64,000 bases of DNA from contig JBGVIJ010000016.1 in the NCBI GenBank assembly GCA_045123075.1, positions 9,291-73,290 on the forward strand, in the 5' to 3' direction. Each line of letters starts with the position of its first letter. The first letter of the stretch is position 1. Below the pieces are notes generated by a model. That model had not been told where the DNA came from, made no database searches, and saw only the letters and a list, made by a program, of their open reading frames with translations. A program made the translations under genes and the position numbers. This document shows positions 14,912-23,920 of the stretch, one piece after another. Source of the stretch: JAHHUH01 sp045123075 (GTDB taxonomy: Bacteria > Bacillota > Negativicutes > Acidaminococcales > Acidaminococcaceae).

Positions 14912-15899
14912 AAAGACTGGTGGCTTAGGTAAAGGTTTAGGTGCAATTTTTGGCGAAAACCCGACTCCCGTTGTAGAAAAGCCGGAAGTTAAAGAAATCG
15001 TCGAAGGCACTCCCCAAGAAGTATTTACTAGAGATATCGTAGCCAACCCTTATCAACCCCGTAAAGTGTTTGATGAAGAAAAACTGCAAGAGTTGGCAGC
15101 TTCCATTAAGGAATATGGTGTAGTACAACCTTTGGTGGTACGTAAAAAAGGCAAACGTTTTGAACTTGTTGCAGGTGAACGTCGCTTGCGTGCCTCTAAA
15201 TTGGCAGGTTTGAAAAAAGTTCCCGTAGTGATTAAGGAATATGACGAAACTGAGATGATGGAAATCGCTCTCATCGAAAATATCCAACGTCACGACCTGA
15301 ATGCTATTGAAGAAGCCCAAGGTATTAAACGTTTGATGGAAGAATGTAAGCTTACCCAAGAACAAGTTGCTGTAAAAGTTGGCAGAAGCCGTACTGCAGT
15401 AGCAAATATCTTGCGTTTGCTTAACTTGGCGCAAGAAGTACAAGATTTGATAAGTCAAAATCTGCTTTCCATGGGTCAAGCAAAACAAATTTCTACCTTG
15501 CGTAGCGAGGAACAACAAATTTCCGTAGCGAAATCCGTTATCGAACACGGTTGGAGCGCACGTACTACTGAAGAAGTTGTTCGCGAAATGAACGCAGGCA
15601 AACAAGTGAAGATTGTCCGCGAAACTGTGAAGACTATTTTCGATAAAGAAGATAAAGGTGGCAAGAAAGTAAAAGTTAAAGACACCACCAATGATGTTTT
15701 CCATAAAGATTTTGAAAGCAAACTGGTACAACTGTTAGGTACTAAAGTTAAGGTAAATCCCAAGGCTGATGCTAAAAAGGGTGGTACCATTGAAATTGAG
15801 TACTATTCTCCTGAAGATTTGGAAAGAATCTTCGAAGCATTGCAACCTAAAGTAGAGGTTAAACCTGTGGAAGTAGCTCCGCGCAAGTTGCACGTGTAA
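14904..15899 (+). CDS. parB: Chromosome-partitioning protein ParB (Spo0J)
   Basis: A 331-residue ParB CTPase: a KGLGAIFGE-type N-terminus that stimulates ParA, the NPYQPRKVFDEEKLQELAASI segment, the CTP-binding GERRLRASK motif, and a helix-turn-helix containing GRSRTAVANILRLLNL, the parS-reading type. It loads at the two parS sites seen here. The ATG at 14904 overlaps the end of parA by eight bases; GAGGTG (14891-14896) is seven bases upstream. The C-terminal dimer domain (about 270-331) includes the DVFHKDFESKLVQLLGTKV helix region. Confidence 0.95.
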   Translation: MSKKTGGLGKGLGAIFGENPTPVVEKPEVKEIVEGTPQEVFTRDIVANPYQPRKVFDEEKLQELAASIKEYGVVQPLVVRKKGKRFELVAGERRLRASKLAGLKKVPVVIKEYDETEMMEIALIENIQRHDLNAIEEAQGIKRLMEECKLTQEQVAVKVGRSRTAVANILRLLNLAQEVQDLISQNLLSMGQAKQISTLRSEEQQISVAKSVIEHGWSARTTEEVVREMNAGKQVKIVRETVKTIFDKEDKGGKKVKVKDTTNDVFHKDFESKLVQLLGTKVKVNPKADAKKGGTIEIEYYSPEDLERIFEALQPKVEVKPVEVAPRKLHV

Positions 15900-15922
15900 T
15901 TTTTAAATGAGGGGGCAGAGTA

Positions 15923-16615
15923 ATGCCTGGTTTAGGAACAATTATGAACTGCGCCGCGATTGTGGTAGGTTCCTTGGTTGGCGTAGTCTTGAAACGAGGC
16001 TTGCCGGAAAAATGGCAACAGACTATGATGAGTGGCATTGCTTTGTGTATTGTGGTTATCGGCTTGCAAATGGCGATGAAGACAAATAACATCATTATTA
16101 CTATTTGTAGTTTAGTGCTTGGTGCCATCATTGGCGAAAGTATTGATATTGAACTGCGTATGCAACGCTTAGGCGATTGGGTTGGCGGAAAGGTTGCGAA
16201 AGGCGACGCTTCCGTAGCGGCGAAGATTGCTGAAGGCTTTGTAAATGCTTCCATTTTGTTTTGCACCGGTGCGATGGCGATTGTTGGTAGTGTCCAAGAC
16301 GGTATTTTGGGTGACCATACTACACTTTTCGCCAAAGGAACGCTGGACGGCATCATTTCTATGATTTTAGCGGCGAATGTTGGTATTGGCGTAATGTTCA
16401 GCGCTGTGAGCGTAGGCATTTACCAAGGCAGCATTACTGCTCTGGCGGGCGTTGTAGAGCCTTACGTAACACCGCAAATTTTGGCGGAAGTTACTGCTGC
16501 CGGCGGTGTGATGATTATGGCGATAGGTACTAATATGCTGCACGTAACTAAGGTTAGAATTGCGAACTTGCTTCCGGGAATGATTCCTGCAGCAATCCTC
16601 GCAGTATATTTTTAA
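15923..16615 (+). CDS. DUF554 membrane protein
   Basis: A 230-residue protein with about six to seven hydrophobic segments, beginning MPGLGTIMNCAAIVVGSLVGV and containing LVLGAIIGESIDIE and the FCTGAMAIVGSVQDG signature of the DUF554 (YdfK/YqgA) family. The family is likely a membrane transporter or channel, but no substrate is established. It lies 23 bases after parB with its own strong ribosome site (GAGGGGGCAGAG), so it is probably co-transcribed. A bidirectional terminator follows. Confidence 0.85.
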   Translation: MPGLGTIMNCAAIVVGSLVGVVLKRGLPEKWQQTMMSGIALCIVVIGLQMAMKTNNIIITICSLVLGAIIGESIDIELRMQRLGDWVGGKVAKGDASVAAKIAEGFVNASILFCTGAMAIVGSVQDGILGDHTTLFAKGTLDGIISMILAANVGIGVMFSAVSVGIYQGSITALAGVVEPYVTPQILAEVTAAGGVMIMAIGTNMLHVTKVRIANLLPGMIPAAILAVYF

Positions 16616-16630
16616 AAATAGGTAAAGAAA

Positions 16631-16658
16631 AAGGCTATGCGTTGTTTCGCATAGCCTT
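16631..16658. terminator. Bidirectional terminator
   Basis: AAGGCTATGCG and CGCATAGCCTT form an 11-bp perfect stem with a six-base loop, between the convergent DUF554 gene and the membrane-protein gene. T-rich sequence follows on the plus strand and A/T-rich on the other side. Confidence 0.85.
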
Positions 16659-16670
16659 TAATTTTTTAGA

Positions 16671-17084
16671 TTATTCAGGTTTGAAGAGTTTTAATAAAAC
16701 GTACAAAGTACCTGCGCTCATAAAGTAGCGGAACCAAAGTTGTCCGTAAACGAAGCCAAGTTTATCTACAACGTAAGTTCCGTAAATGCGAAAACGCAGT
16801 CCCACAGTTTCCAAGATGGAAAGGGTGAGCAGGAAGAAGCCCGGATGCCAAGTTGCTTCATCGCACATCAGATAGATACAATATAATAGGAAGAAAATAT
16901 CAACACCCAGGAAGAAAAAGAAGCGTAGACTAGTTTTATCCATATATATAATTTGTTTAGAGCTAGGGTTTTTACGACGGTGATCTAAAATTTGCTCAAT
17001 TTGGTGTAAGAAATAAGCAATCTCTCTGTAGTTCATAAAAGAATACATTTTCAAACAAATGAAAAATAAAGGTATGAATTGCAT
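16671..17084 (-). CDS. Small membrane protein of unknown function
   Basis: I do not recognise this 137-residue protein. It has a hydrophobic stretch at the N-terminus (MQFIPLFFICLKMYSF), a polar segment with HQIEQILDHRRKNPSSK (about 27-43), and two or three further membrane segments (LRFFFFLGVDIFFLLYCIYL; PGFFLLTLSILETVGL; WFRYFMSAGTLYVLL). The polar segment is probably cytoplasmic. It is transcribed alone, converging on the DUF554 gene. GAGAGGT upstream on the minus strand supports the start. Function unknown; coding status is likely from length, start signal and amphipathic pattern. Confidence 0.7.
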   Translation of the reverse strand: MQFIPLFFICLKMYSFMNYREIAYFLHQIEQILDHRRKNPSSKQIIYMDKTSLRFFFFLGVDIFFLLYCIYLMCDEATWHPGFFLLTLSILETVGLRFRIYGTYVVDKLGFVYGQLWFRYFMSAGTLYVLLKLFKPE

Positions 17085-17392
17085 AATTTACCTCTCAAAA
17101 ATTAATGTATACATTATACATTAAAAGTATCATTTGCGCTAGTTGCTAACAAAGTAAAAATAATGGACATTTTGAAAATAAAAGTTTATTCGGAGAAGAC
17201 ATAAAAGCTAATTTTATAAAAAATGTACCAGTTTTTTAGGAATAATGGGCGAGTTTATAACGATTTTAGGAGTTTAGTTGACAAAAGTGTGAGGTTATCG
17301 TTATAATAGTGAACATAAGTTATTATAGTGGAGAGAGACAAATGATTACCACTATATAATAAGAAAAATTCACCAGAAAAGGGGATATTGTT
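17085..17392 (+). promoter_or_regulatory. LIV operon promoter and leader with two inverted repeats
   Basis: TTGACA (17278-17283), an 18-base spacer and TATAAT (17302-17307) form the promoter. TATAACGAT (17256-17264) and ATCGTTATA (17297-17305) are 9-bp inverted arms that bracket the -35 and overlap the -10, a plausible operator. In the leader TATAGTGG (17324-17331) and CCACTATA (17349-17356) can form a hairpin. The region upstream to 17085 is AT-rich and holds nothing else I can identify. Confidence 0.65.
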
Positions 17393-18565
17393 ATGAAAAA
17401 ATGGAAAAAATATGCTACCGCAGCATTAGCAGCAATGGTTTGCGCTTCCGTATTGGCAGGTTGCGGCGGTAAAAAAGAAGAAGCTAAAGCTAACGAAATC
17501 AAAATCGGTGCTTCCTTCGAGTTGACCGGTAACGTTGCTAACTATGGTAAAGCAATTTTGTCCGGCGCTAAAATGGCATTTGACGAAGCTAACGCTAAAG
17601 GCGGCGTTCTCGGCAAAAAAATCGTAGTTATCGAATCCGATAACAAATCCGAACCGTCCGAATCCGGTAACTCCATTACCAAATTGGTAACCCAAGATAA
17701 AGTTGTTGCTATCGTTGGACCTGCTACCTCCGGTTGCGTAGCTGCAGGTTCCCCGATTACCGAAGCTAACAAAATTCCTCACATTGCTCCGTCCGGTACC
17801 GCTCCTGGTCTGACCGTTGACAACAATGGCAAAGTTAAACCGTTCATGTTCCGCGCTTGCTTCATTGATCCGTTCCAAGGTCAAGTTATGGCTCACTTTG
17901 CTTCCAACACCTTGAAAGTTAAAAATGTAGCAATCCTTATGGACTCTTCCTCTGACTACTCCAAAGGCTTGGCTCAAGTATTCCAAGAAACCTTGGAAAA
18001 AGCTGGCGGCAAAATCGTAACCAAAGAAGCATTCCTCTCCAAAGACTTGGACTTCAAAGCTTCCTTGACCAAAATCAAAGCTACCAATCCGGAAGCAGTT
18101 TATGTTCCTGGTTACTATGAAGAAGTTTCCAAAATCATCAAACAAGCTCGTGAAATCGGCTTAGACGTTCCGATGATGGGCTGCGACGGTTGGGAATCTC
18201 CGAAACTGGCTGAAATCGCTGGTAAAGACGCTCTGAACAACTGCTACTATGTATCTGCATTCTCCGCACAAGATACCGATCCTTCTGTACAAGCATTCAT
18301 CAAAGCTTACAAAGAAAAATATCAAAAAGATCCGGACATCTTCGCTATGCAAGGCTACAACGCTGGCTTAGTAGTTGTTGACTCCATTAAACGCGCTAAC
18401 TCCACCGACGGTACTGCAATTGCTAAAGCAATGGCTGAAACTAAAGACCTCCCGGTAGCAAGCGGCAAATTGACCTATGATGCTAACCACAACCCGATTA
18501 TCAGTGCTTTGATTATCTCCTTGGACGGCGGCGTTCCTTCCTTGAAAGAAAAAATCAGCCTCTAA
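17393..18565 (+). CDS. livK: Branched-chain amino-acid ABC transporter substrate-binding lipoprotein 1
   Basis: A 390-residue periplasmic-binding-protein type I receptor. The signal peptide ends in VLAGC (Cys23 lipidated) and is followed by a KKEEAKANEIKIG linker. The family pattern IKIGASFELTGNVANYGKAILSGAKMAFDEAN and later VKNVAILMDSSSDYSKGL, VPGYYEEVSKIIKQAREIGLDVPMMGCDGW are clear. It captures leucine, isoleucine, valine or a related ligand for the permease encoded downstream. A near-identical layout is seen in the next gene, a paralogue about half identical by eye. The hairpin after it suggests extra mRNA for the receptor. Confidence 0.93.
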   Translation: MKKWKKYATAALAAMVCASVLAGCGGKKEEAKANEIKIGASFELTGNVANYGKAILSGAKMAFDEANAKGGVLGKKIVVIESDNKSEPSESGNSITKLVTQDKVVAIVGPATSGCVAAGSPITEANKIPHIAPSGTAPGLTVDNNGKVKPFMFRACFIDPFQGQVMAHFASNTLKVKNVAILMDSSSDYSKGLAQVFQETLEKAGGKIVTKEAFLSKDLDFKASLTKIKATNPEAVYVPGYYEEVSKIIKQAREIGLDVPMMGCDGWESPKLAEIAGKDALNNCYYVSAFSAQDTDPSVQAFIKAYKEKYQKDPDIFAMQGYNAGLVVVDSIKRANSTDGTAIAKAMAETKDLPVASGKLTYDANHNPIISALIISLDGGVPSLKEKISL

Positions 18566-18614
18566 TTCTAAGTTGGTCTAAAAATTTACAAATAAAATTT
18601 AATGGTTCATCTAT

Positions 18615-18642
18615 AAAAGGCATGCGTAAAACCATGCCTTTT
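18615..18642 (+). terminator. Hairpin between the two receptor genes (partial terminator)
   Basis: AAAAGGCATG pairs with CATGCCTTTT around an eight-base loop, followed by ATAATAAATG. The U-run is short, so it is likely to be leaky or an mRNA-stabilising end rather than a full stop. Confidence 0.7.
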
Positions 18643-18671
18643 ATAATAAATGTTTTGAGGGGGATTACATT

Positions 18672-19844
18672 ATGAAAAGAGTGAATAAGTTACTATCTGT
18701 ATTGGCTGCAGGCGTTTTGTTTGCAGGTGCACTTGCTGGTTGCGGTGGTTCTAAAGAAGCTAAACAAGATACCATCAAAATTGGCGGTTGCTTAGAAATG
18801 ACCGGTGGCAGTGCAAGCTTCGGTATTTCTTCTAAAAATGGTATCGAACTGGCTCTGAAAAATGTTAATCAAAAAGGCGTGCTGGGCGGTAAAAAAGTAG
18901 AGTTGGTTGTAGCAGATAATAAATCTGAAGCATCCGAAGCCCTCAACGCAATGCAAAAATTAATTTCTCAAGATAAGGTTGTTGCTGTTATCGGTCCTAA
19001 CCTGTCTTCTGCATGTATTGCTTCTAGCGCTATTAACAATGCTGGCAAAGTTATGGCTATTTCTCCGTTAGGAACTAACCCGGACGTAACTGTTGATCCT
19101 AAGACCGGAAAAACTAGAGAATATAATTTCCGTGCTTGCTTCATCGATCCGTTCCAAGGTACTGTAATGGCTAACTTCGCTGCTAAGGAAATGGGTCTGA
19201 AACGTGCTGCTATCATGATTGATAACACCAGTGACTATTCCAAAGGCTTGGCACAATTCTTCAAAGAAAACTTCGTGAAAAATGGTTGCGAAGTAGTTGC
19301 TGAAGAAGCATATTTGCAAAAAGATACAGACTTTAAATCCACTCTTACCAAAGTCAAAGCTGCTAACCCGGACTTCATCTATGTTCCCGGTTACTACCAA
19401 GAAGTTGGTTTGATTATTAAACAAGCTCGTGAAATCGGCTTGAATATTGCTATCGCAGGTGGCGACGGTTGGGATAGTGCTAAACTTCCTGAAATCGCTG
19501 GCAAAGAAGCCCTCAACGGTACTTTCTTCTGCAACCTGTATTCTCCGGACGATACTTCCGATATGAACAAAAACTTCGTTGCTGAATATCAAAAAATGTT
19601 CAACATGAAACCCGACGTTTTTGCTGCTCTGGCTCATGATTCCGCTATGGCAATCGTACAAAGTGTTGAAAATGCAAAATCTGCTGATCCTGCCAAAGTT
19701 GCTGAAGCTATGGCAAAAATCAAAGATTTGCAAGGTGTATCCGGTGCACTTACTTTTGATGATAAACACAACCCGATTAAGAGTGCAGTTATCATCGAAC
19801 ACGTTGATGGTAAACAAACCTTCAAAACTAAAATTAATCCTTGA
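18672..19844 (+). CDS. livK: Branched-chain amino-acid ABC transporter substrate-binding lipoprotein 2
   Basis: A 390-residue paralogue of the preceding receptor, with lipobox LAGC (Cys24) and the same periplasmic-binding fold: IKIGGCLEMTGGSASFGISSKNGIELALKNVN, VVAVIGPNLSSACIASS, RACFIDPFQGTVMANFAAKEMG. Gene duplication is evident from equal length and shared blocks (RACFIDPFQG, DYSKGLAQ, DGWDS). Two receptors feeding one permease would broaden ligand range. GAGGGGGATT precedes the ATG. A stronger hairpin follows, before the permease genes. Confidence 0.92.
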   Translation: MKRVNKLLSVLAAGVLFAGALAGCGGSKEAKQDTIKIGGCLEMTGGSASFGISSKNGIELALKNVNQKGVLGGKKVELVVADNKSEASEALNAMQKLISQDKVVAVIGPNLSSACIASSAINNAGKVMAISPLGTNPDVTVDPKTGKTREYNFRACFIDPFQGTVMANFAAKEMGLKRAAIMIDNTSDYSKGLAQFFKENFVKNGCEVVAEEAYLQKDTDFKSTLTKVKAANPDFIYVPGYYQEVGLIIKQAREIGLNIAIAGGDGWDSAKLPEIAGKEALNGTFFCNLYSPDDTSDMNKNFVAEYQKMFNMKPDVFAALAHDSAMAIVQSVENAKSADPAKVAEAMAKIKDLQGVSGALTFDDKHNPIKSAVIIEHVDGKQTFKTKINP

Positions 19845-19871
19845 TAACTACAACGCTTAAACATTAAAAAT

Positions 19872-19900
19872 AAGGCTGTTGTCCTTAAACAACAGCCTTT
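19872..19900 (+). terminator. Hairpin between receptor 2 and livH
   Basis: AAGGCTGTTGT pairs with ACAACAGCCTT around a six-base loop, followed by TCAATCATTTC rather than a clean U-run. It would reduce, not abolish, transcription into the permease genes. Confidence 0.7.
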
Positions 19901-19925
19901 CAATCATTTCTTAGGGAGGGTAATT

Positions 19926-20816
19926 ATGGATAACTTTATGCAGCAGTTTTGCCAACAGCTGATTAATGGTATTTCCTTGGGCAGTATCTACGCCCTGATT
20001 GCATTAGGTTATACTATGATTTACGGTATCATCAAGCTTATCAACTTTGCTCATGGTGATATCTATATGATCGGCGCATATTTTGGTTTCTTTGCTACTA
20101 CTCAATTAGGCGTGGGCTTTATTCCCGCAATCATTATCGCAATGGCAGGTGCAGCTGTTGTTGGTATTATTATCGAACGCATTGCTTATAGACCGATGCG
20201 TAACGCACCTCGTATCGCAATCTTAATCACCGCAATCGGTGTATCCTTCTTGCTTGAATATGGCATGATTTTATTTGTTTCTCCGCAACCGCGTACTTTC
20301 CCGGCAGTATTCACTCCGACTGTTTACCATATGGGACCCTTGGTTGCTAATAGTCAACAATTGGTAATTTTGATTAGTGCTCTCATTTTGATGGTTACTC
20401 TGTCTTACATCGTAAACAGCACTAAAGCAGGTAAAGCAATGCGTGCGGTATCCTTTGACGCTGACGCAGCAAGACTCATGGGCATCAACATCGATAAAGT
20501 TATTTCCATGACTTTTGCTTTGGGTAGTGCATTGGCAGCAGCAGGCGGCGTACTTGTTGGTGTTTACTATAACTCCATCGACCCGCTGATGGGTATGATG
20601 CCCGGTCTGAAAGCATTCGTTGCGGCAGTACTTGGTGGTATCGGTATTATCCCCGGCGCTATGATGGGTGGTATTATCCTTGGTGTAGTAGAAGCTATGG
20701 TAAGTGGCTTCTTGTCTTCCACCTTCCGTGATGCTGCAGCTTTCGGCATCTTGATTTTGATTTTGCTGTACAAACCCGCTGGCTTGCTTGGCAAAAACAT
20801 CCGTGAGAAAGTGTAG
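19926..20816 (+). CDS. livH: Branched-chain amino-acid ABC permease LivH
   Basis: A 296-residue membrane protein with about eight hydrophobic segments. It shows the LivH landmarks GISLGSIYALIALGYTMIYGIIKLINFAHGD near the start and, in the last third, the cytoplasmic coupling loop (ARLMGINIDKVISMTFALGSALAAAGGVL) followed by MMPGLKAFVAAVLGGIGIIPGAMMGGI. It pairs with LivM to form the channel. It is followed without gap by livM, and GGGAGGGTAATT precedes the ATG. Confidence 0.95.
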   Translation: MDNFMQQFCQQLINGISLGSIYALIALGYTMIYGIIKLINFAHGDIYMIGAYFGFFATTQLGVGFIPAIIIAMAGAAVVGIIIERIAYRPMRNAPRIAILITAIGVSFLLEYGMILFVSPQPRTFPAVFTPTVYHMGPLVANSQQLVILISALILMVTLSYIVNSTKAGKAMRAVSFDADAARLMGINIDKVISMTFALGSALAAAGGVLVGVYYNSIDPLMGMMPGLKAFVAAVLGGIGIIPGAMMGGIILGVVEAMVSGFLSSTFRDAAAFGILILILLYKPAGLLGKNIREKV

Positions 20817-20825
20817 GTGGTCAGT

Positions 20826-21761
20826 ATGAATCAAGTAAGAAAATACGACTTAACCATTTTCGCTATCTTGGCGGCTGCCTTTGCTGTATTGCAAGGCTGT
20901 ATCTTTACCGGTCTTATCGGTCCCTTCTGGGAACTGAACATTATCCTCATCTGTATTAACATCATCTTGGCAGTAAGCTTGAACCTGATTAACGGTTACA
21001 CCGGTCAATTCTCCATTGGTCACGCAGGCTTTATGGCAGTTGGGGCTTACACCAGTGCTGTTATTACTGTAAAACTTGGTTTATCTTTTGAACTTGGTCT
21101 TGTTGTTGCAACTTTGTCCGCAGGTTTGTTGGGTTTCCTTATCGGTTTGCCTACCTTGCGTTTGAATGGTGACTATCTTGCAATCGCAACTCTTGGTTTA
21201 GGTGAAATTATCCGTATCTGCATCCTGAACATTGATTACGTTGGCGGCGCTTCCGGTTTGATGGGCATTCCCCGTTTGACCACCTTCGCTTATGTATTCT
21301 GGATTATGGTTGCAATTATTTTCTTCATCAAAAACTTCAAGAACTCTGCTCCCGGTCGTTGCTGCTTGGCAATTCGTGAAAACGAAATCGCAGCAGACAC
21401 CATGGGTATTAACACTACTAAATATAAAGTATTGGCGTTCACCTTGGGTGCTTCTTTCGCAGGTACTGCGGGCGCACTGTTCAGCCACTACTTCTTCCTG
21501 GCGCATCCCGCGTCCTTCACCTTCATGCGTTCCTTCGATATTCTGACTATGGTTGTATTGGGTGGTTTGGGTTCTATGATTGGCTCCATTACTGGTGCAA
21601 TCCTCTTGACCTTCATCTCCGCATTCTTGTCCGACTTCCCCGAATGGCGTATGATTATCTATTCCGTTACCATGATTATCCTGATGCTCCGTCGTCCCCA
21701 AGGCTTGTTTGGTAACAAAGAACTTAGCATTAAATGTTTTGGCTTGGGAGGTAAGAAATAA
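20826..21761 (+). CDS. livM: Branched-chain amino-acid ABC permease LivM
   Basis: A 311-residue membrane protein. LivM signatures are NLINGYTGQFSIGHAGFMAVGAYTSA (about 50-75), LPTLRLNGDYLAIATLGLGEIIRI, and the coupling-loop motif GRCCLAIRENEIAADTMGINTTKYKVLAF. It forms a heterodimer with LivH. AGGTGG (20815-20820) supports the ATG at 20826; the frame extends to a GTG right after livH but without a ribosome site. The stop codon shares one base with the livG start (TAATG). Confidence 0.95.
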   Translation: MNQVRKYDLTIFAILAAAFAVLQGCIFTGLIGPFWELNIILICINIILAVSLNLINGYTGQFSIGHAGFMAVGAYTSAVITVKLGLSFELGLVVATLSAGLLGFLIGLPTLRLNGDYLAIATLGLGEIIRICILNIDYVGGASGLMGIPRLTTFAYVFWIMVAIIFFIKNFKNSAPGRCCLAIRENEIAADTMGINTTKYKVLAFTLGASFAGTAGALFSHYFFLAHPASFTFMRSFDILTMVVLGGLGSMIGSITGAILLTFISAFLSDFPEWRMIIYSVTMIILMLRRPQGLFGNKELSIKCFGLGGKK

Positions 21762-22534
21762 TGGCAGAACTGCTTAAAGTAAATGACATTTCCATGGTCT
21801 TTGGTGGTTTGCGTGCAGTTTCCAACCTTACCATGCATATTGATCATGGCGAATTGATTGGTCTTATCGGCCCTAACGGTGCTGGTAAAACTACTGCGTT
21901 CAACATGATTACCGGTGTATATACTCCGACTGAAGGCGAAGTTTATTTCAATGGCGAAAAGAGTAGCGGTAAAAAATCTTACCAAGTTACCCAAATGGGT
22001 ATGGCTCGTACTTTCCAAAACATTCGCTTGTTCTCCGAATTGAGTGTTATCGACAACGTAAAAATTGCTTATAACATGCACGTTTCCTACAATATGTTTG
22101 ATGCAATCGTTCGCGATAAAAAATACATTAAAGAAGAAGAAATGATTACTCAAAAGGCTCTTGACCTTTTAAAAATCTTCCACTTGGAAGATAAAGCTTA
22201 CGAAGTTGCGAAAAATCTTCCCTACGGTGAACAACGCCGCTTGGAAATTGCTCGCGCTTTGGCAACTGAACCGAAACTTTTGTTGTTGGATGAACCTGCT
22301 GCAGGTATGAACCCCCAAGAAACTAAAGAGCTTATGGAAATGATTCGTTGGATTCGTGAAAAATTTGACTTGTCCATCCTTTTGATTGAACATGATATGA
22401 GCTTGGTAATGGGTGTTTGCGAACGCATCTATGTTCTTGAATATGGTTGCTTGATTGCAGAAGGCACTCCTGACGAAATTAAAAATAACAAACGCGTTAT
22501 TGAAGCATATCTGGGCGAGGAGGTAATCAACTAA
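21761..22534 (+). CDS. livG: Branched-chain amino-acid ABC ATPase LivG
   Basis: A 257-residue ABC ATPase. Walker A is GPNGAGKTTAFNMI (about 36-49), the Q-loop region is followed by MARTFQNIRLF, the signature is PYGEQRRLEIARALA (the less common form of LSGGQ that LivG proteins have), Walker B is LLLLDEPAAGMNP, and the H-loop is LLIEHDM. It heterodimerises with LivF to power import. The one-base overlaps with both neighbours show translational coupling. The length is usual for LivG. Confidence 0.96.
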   Translation: MAELLKVNDISMVFGGLRAVSNLTMHIDHGELIGLIGPNGAGKTTAFNMITGVYTPTEGEVYFNGEKSSGKKSYQVTQMGMARTFQNIRLFSELSVIDNVKIAYNMHVSYNMFDAIVRDKKYIKEEEMITQKALDLLKIFHLEDKAYEVAKNLPYGEQRRLEIARALATEPKLLLLDEPAAGMNPQETKELMEMIRWIREKFDLSILLIEHDMSLVMGVCERIYVLEYGCLIAEGTPDEIKNNKRVIEAYLGEEVIN

Positions 22535-23238
22535 TGTTAAGAGTTGAAGATATCAATGTCTATTACGGCGCGATTCACGCTATTAAAGGCATCAGCCTGG
22601 AAGTTAATGACGGTGAAATCGTTGCACTGATTGGTTCTAACGGTGCAGGTAAATCTACCACCTTGCGTACCATCTCCGGTCTTATGAAACCTAAAACCGG
22701 TAGAATCATGTACGACGGTGAAGATATTACCGGTGTTCCTGCTCACAAAATTGTAGGCAAAGGCTTGTGCCAAGTTCCCGAAGGCCGTCACGTTTTCGCA
22801 AACTTGACCGTTTTGGAAAACTTGGAATTGGGCGCATACTTGCGTACCGATAAAGAAGGTATTGCGAAAGATATGGAAATGGTATTTGAAAAGTTTCCTC
22901 GTTTGCTAGAACGTAAAAACCAACTTTCCGGTACTCTTTCCGGTGGTGAACAACAAATGCTGGCAATGGCACGTGCTTTGATGAGCCGTCCGAAACTGCT
23001 CTTGTTGGACGAACCTTCCATGGGTTTGGCACCGCTCTTGATTAAAGAAATTTTCAATATCATCAAAGAAATTAACGCAGGCGGCACCACCGTACTGCTC
23101 GTAGAACAAAACGCAAATATGGCTTTGTCCATTGCTGATAAGGCATACGTTCTGGAAACCGGTCGTATCACCTTAAGCGGTACTGCTGCAGAACTGGCAA
23201 GCAGTGAAGAAGTACGCAAAGCATATCTTGGCGGTTAA
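22534..23238 (+). CDS. livF: Branched-chain amino-acid ABC ATPase LivF
   Basis: A 234-residue ABC ATPase with Walker A GSNGAGKSTTLRTI, VPEGRHVFANLTVLENLELGAY, signature LSGGEQQMLAMARALM, Walker B LLLLDEPSMGLAPL and H-loop LLVEQNANMAL. These, especially VPEGRHVF, are typical of LivF. It completes the importer. GGCGAGGAGG in the end of livG is the ribosome site. The next gene, a CBS-ACT protein, begins 21 bases later and is probably on the same mRNA. Confidence 0.96.
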   Translation: MLRVEDINVYYGAIHAIKGISLEVNDGEIVALIGSNGAGKSTTLRTISGLMKPKTGRIMYDGEDITGVPAHKIVGKGLCQVPEGRHVFANLTVLENLELGAYLRTDKEGIAKDMEMVFEKFPRLLERKNQLSGTLSGGEQQMLAMARALMSRPKLLLLDEPSMGLAPLLIKEIFNIIKEINAGGTTVLLVEQNANMALSIADKAYVLETGRITLSGTAAELASSEEVRKAYLGG

Positions 23239-23259
23239 TATAAAGGAGAGTGTTAAAAA

Positions 23260-23919
23260 ATGTTAGTTAAAGATTTTATGACTCCTGTAGTTGTAACCGT
23301 TCGTGAAGACCAATCCATGTTGGAAGCTCGCGAAACTATGCGTGGCAAAAACCTCAACAGCCTTCCCGTTGTTGACGATTTGAAACGCGTTCGTGGTATC
23401 ATCACCGCTGAAGATATTGGTAAAGCTTCTCCCAGTGATGCAAGCACCTTGTCCCGTTACGAAGCAAACTACCTCTTGGGTCGTTTGAAAGTAAAAGACA
23501 TCATGAGCCGCACCGTTATTACCGTTGAAGCTGACGATACCATCGAATATGTTGCTTGGAAATTGTACAAACATAGAGTTAATGCATTGCCCGTTGTTGA
23601 CGAAAACAACAAATTGGTAGGCATCATCTCTCAAACCGACATTTTCCGTGCATTCGTAGAAATTATGTCCATGGATCGTAGCTGCACTCGTATTACCTTT
23701 GACGCAAGCGATAAAGTAGGTGTTGTTGCAGAAGTTTCCAACCTCTTCAAAGAAGCAGGCATCAACATTATTTCCATCGTTAGCCGTCAATTGGCAGATT
23801 GCGCTGCTGAAGTTGTTGTTCGTGCTGACTTGAGAGAACACGGCTTGGGCATCATCGAAAGCATCCGCGAAGCAGGTTACACCATTACCAGCATTGAAAC
23901 CTACGAAGGTGTTGAATAA
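23260..23919 (+). CDS. CBS-pair and ACT domain protein (AcuB-like)
   Basis: A 219-residue protein. Two CBS domains are visible (VKDFMTPVVVTVREDQSMLEAR at 3-24 and VKDIMSRTVITVEADDTIEYV at about 75-95), followed by a C-terminal ACT-like domain (about 146-219, RITFDASDKVGVVAEVSNLFKEAGINIISIVS). CBS pairs bind adenosyl nucleotides and ACT domains bind amino acids. It follows livF by 21 bases, so a ligand-sensing role linked to branched-chain amino acids is reasonable but not shown. Annotated relatives are called AcuB without proof of acetoin function. Confidence 0.88.
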   Translation: MLVKDFMTPVVVTVREDQSMLEARETMRGKNLNSLPVVDDLKRVRGIITAEDIGKASPSDASTLSRYEANYLLGRLKVKDIMSRTVITVEADDTIEYVAWKLYKHRVNALPVVDENNKLVGIISQTDIFRAFVEIMSMDRSCTRITFDASDKVGVVAEVSNLFKEAGINIISIVSRQLADCAAEVVVRADLREHGLGIIESIREAGYTITSIETYEGVE

Positions 23920-23920
23920 G

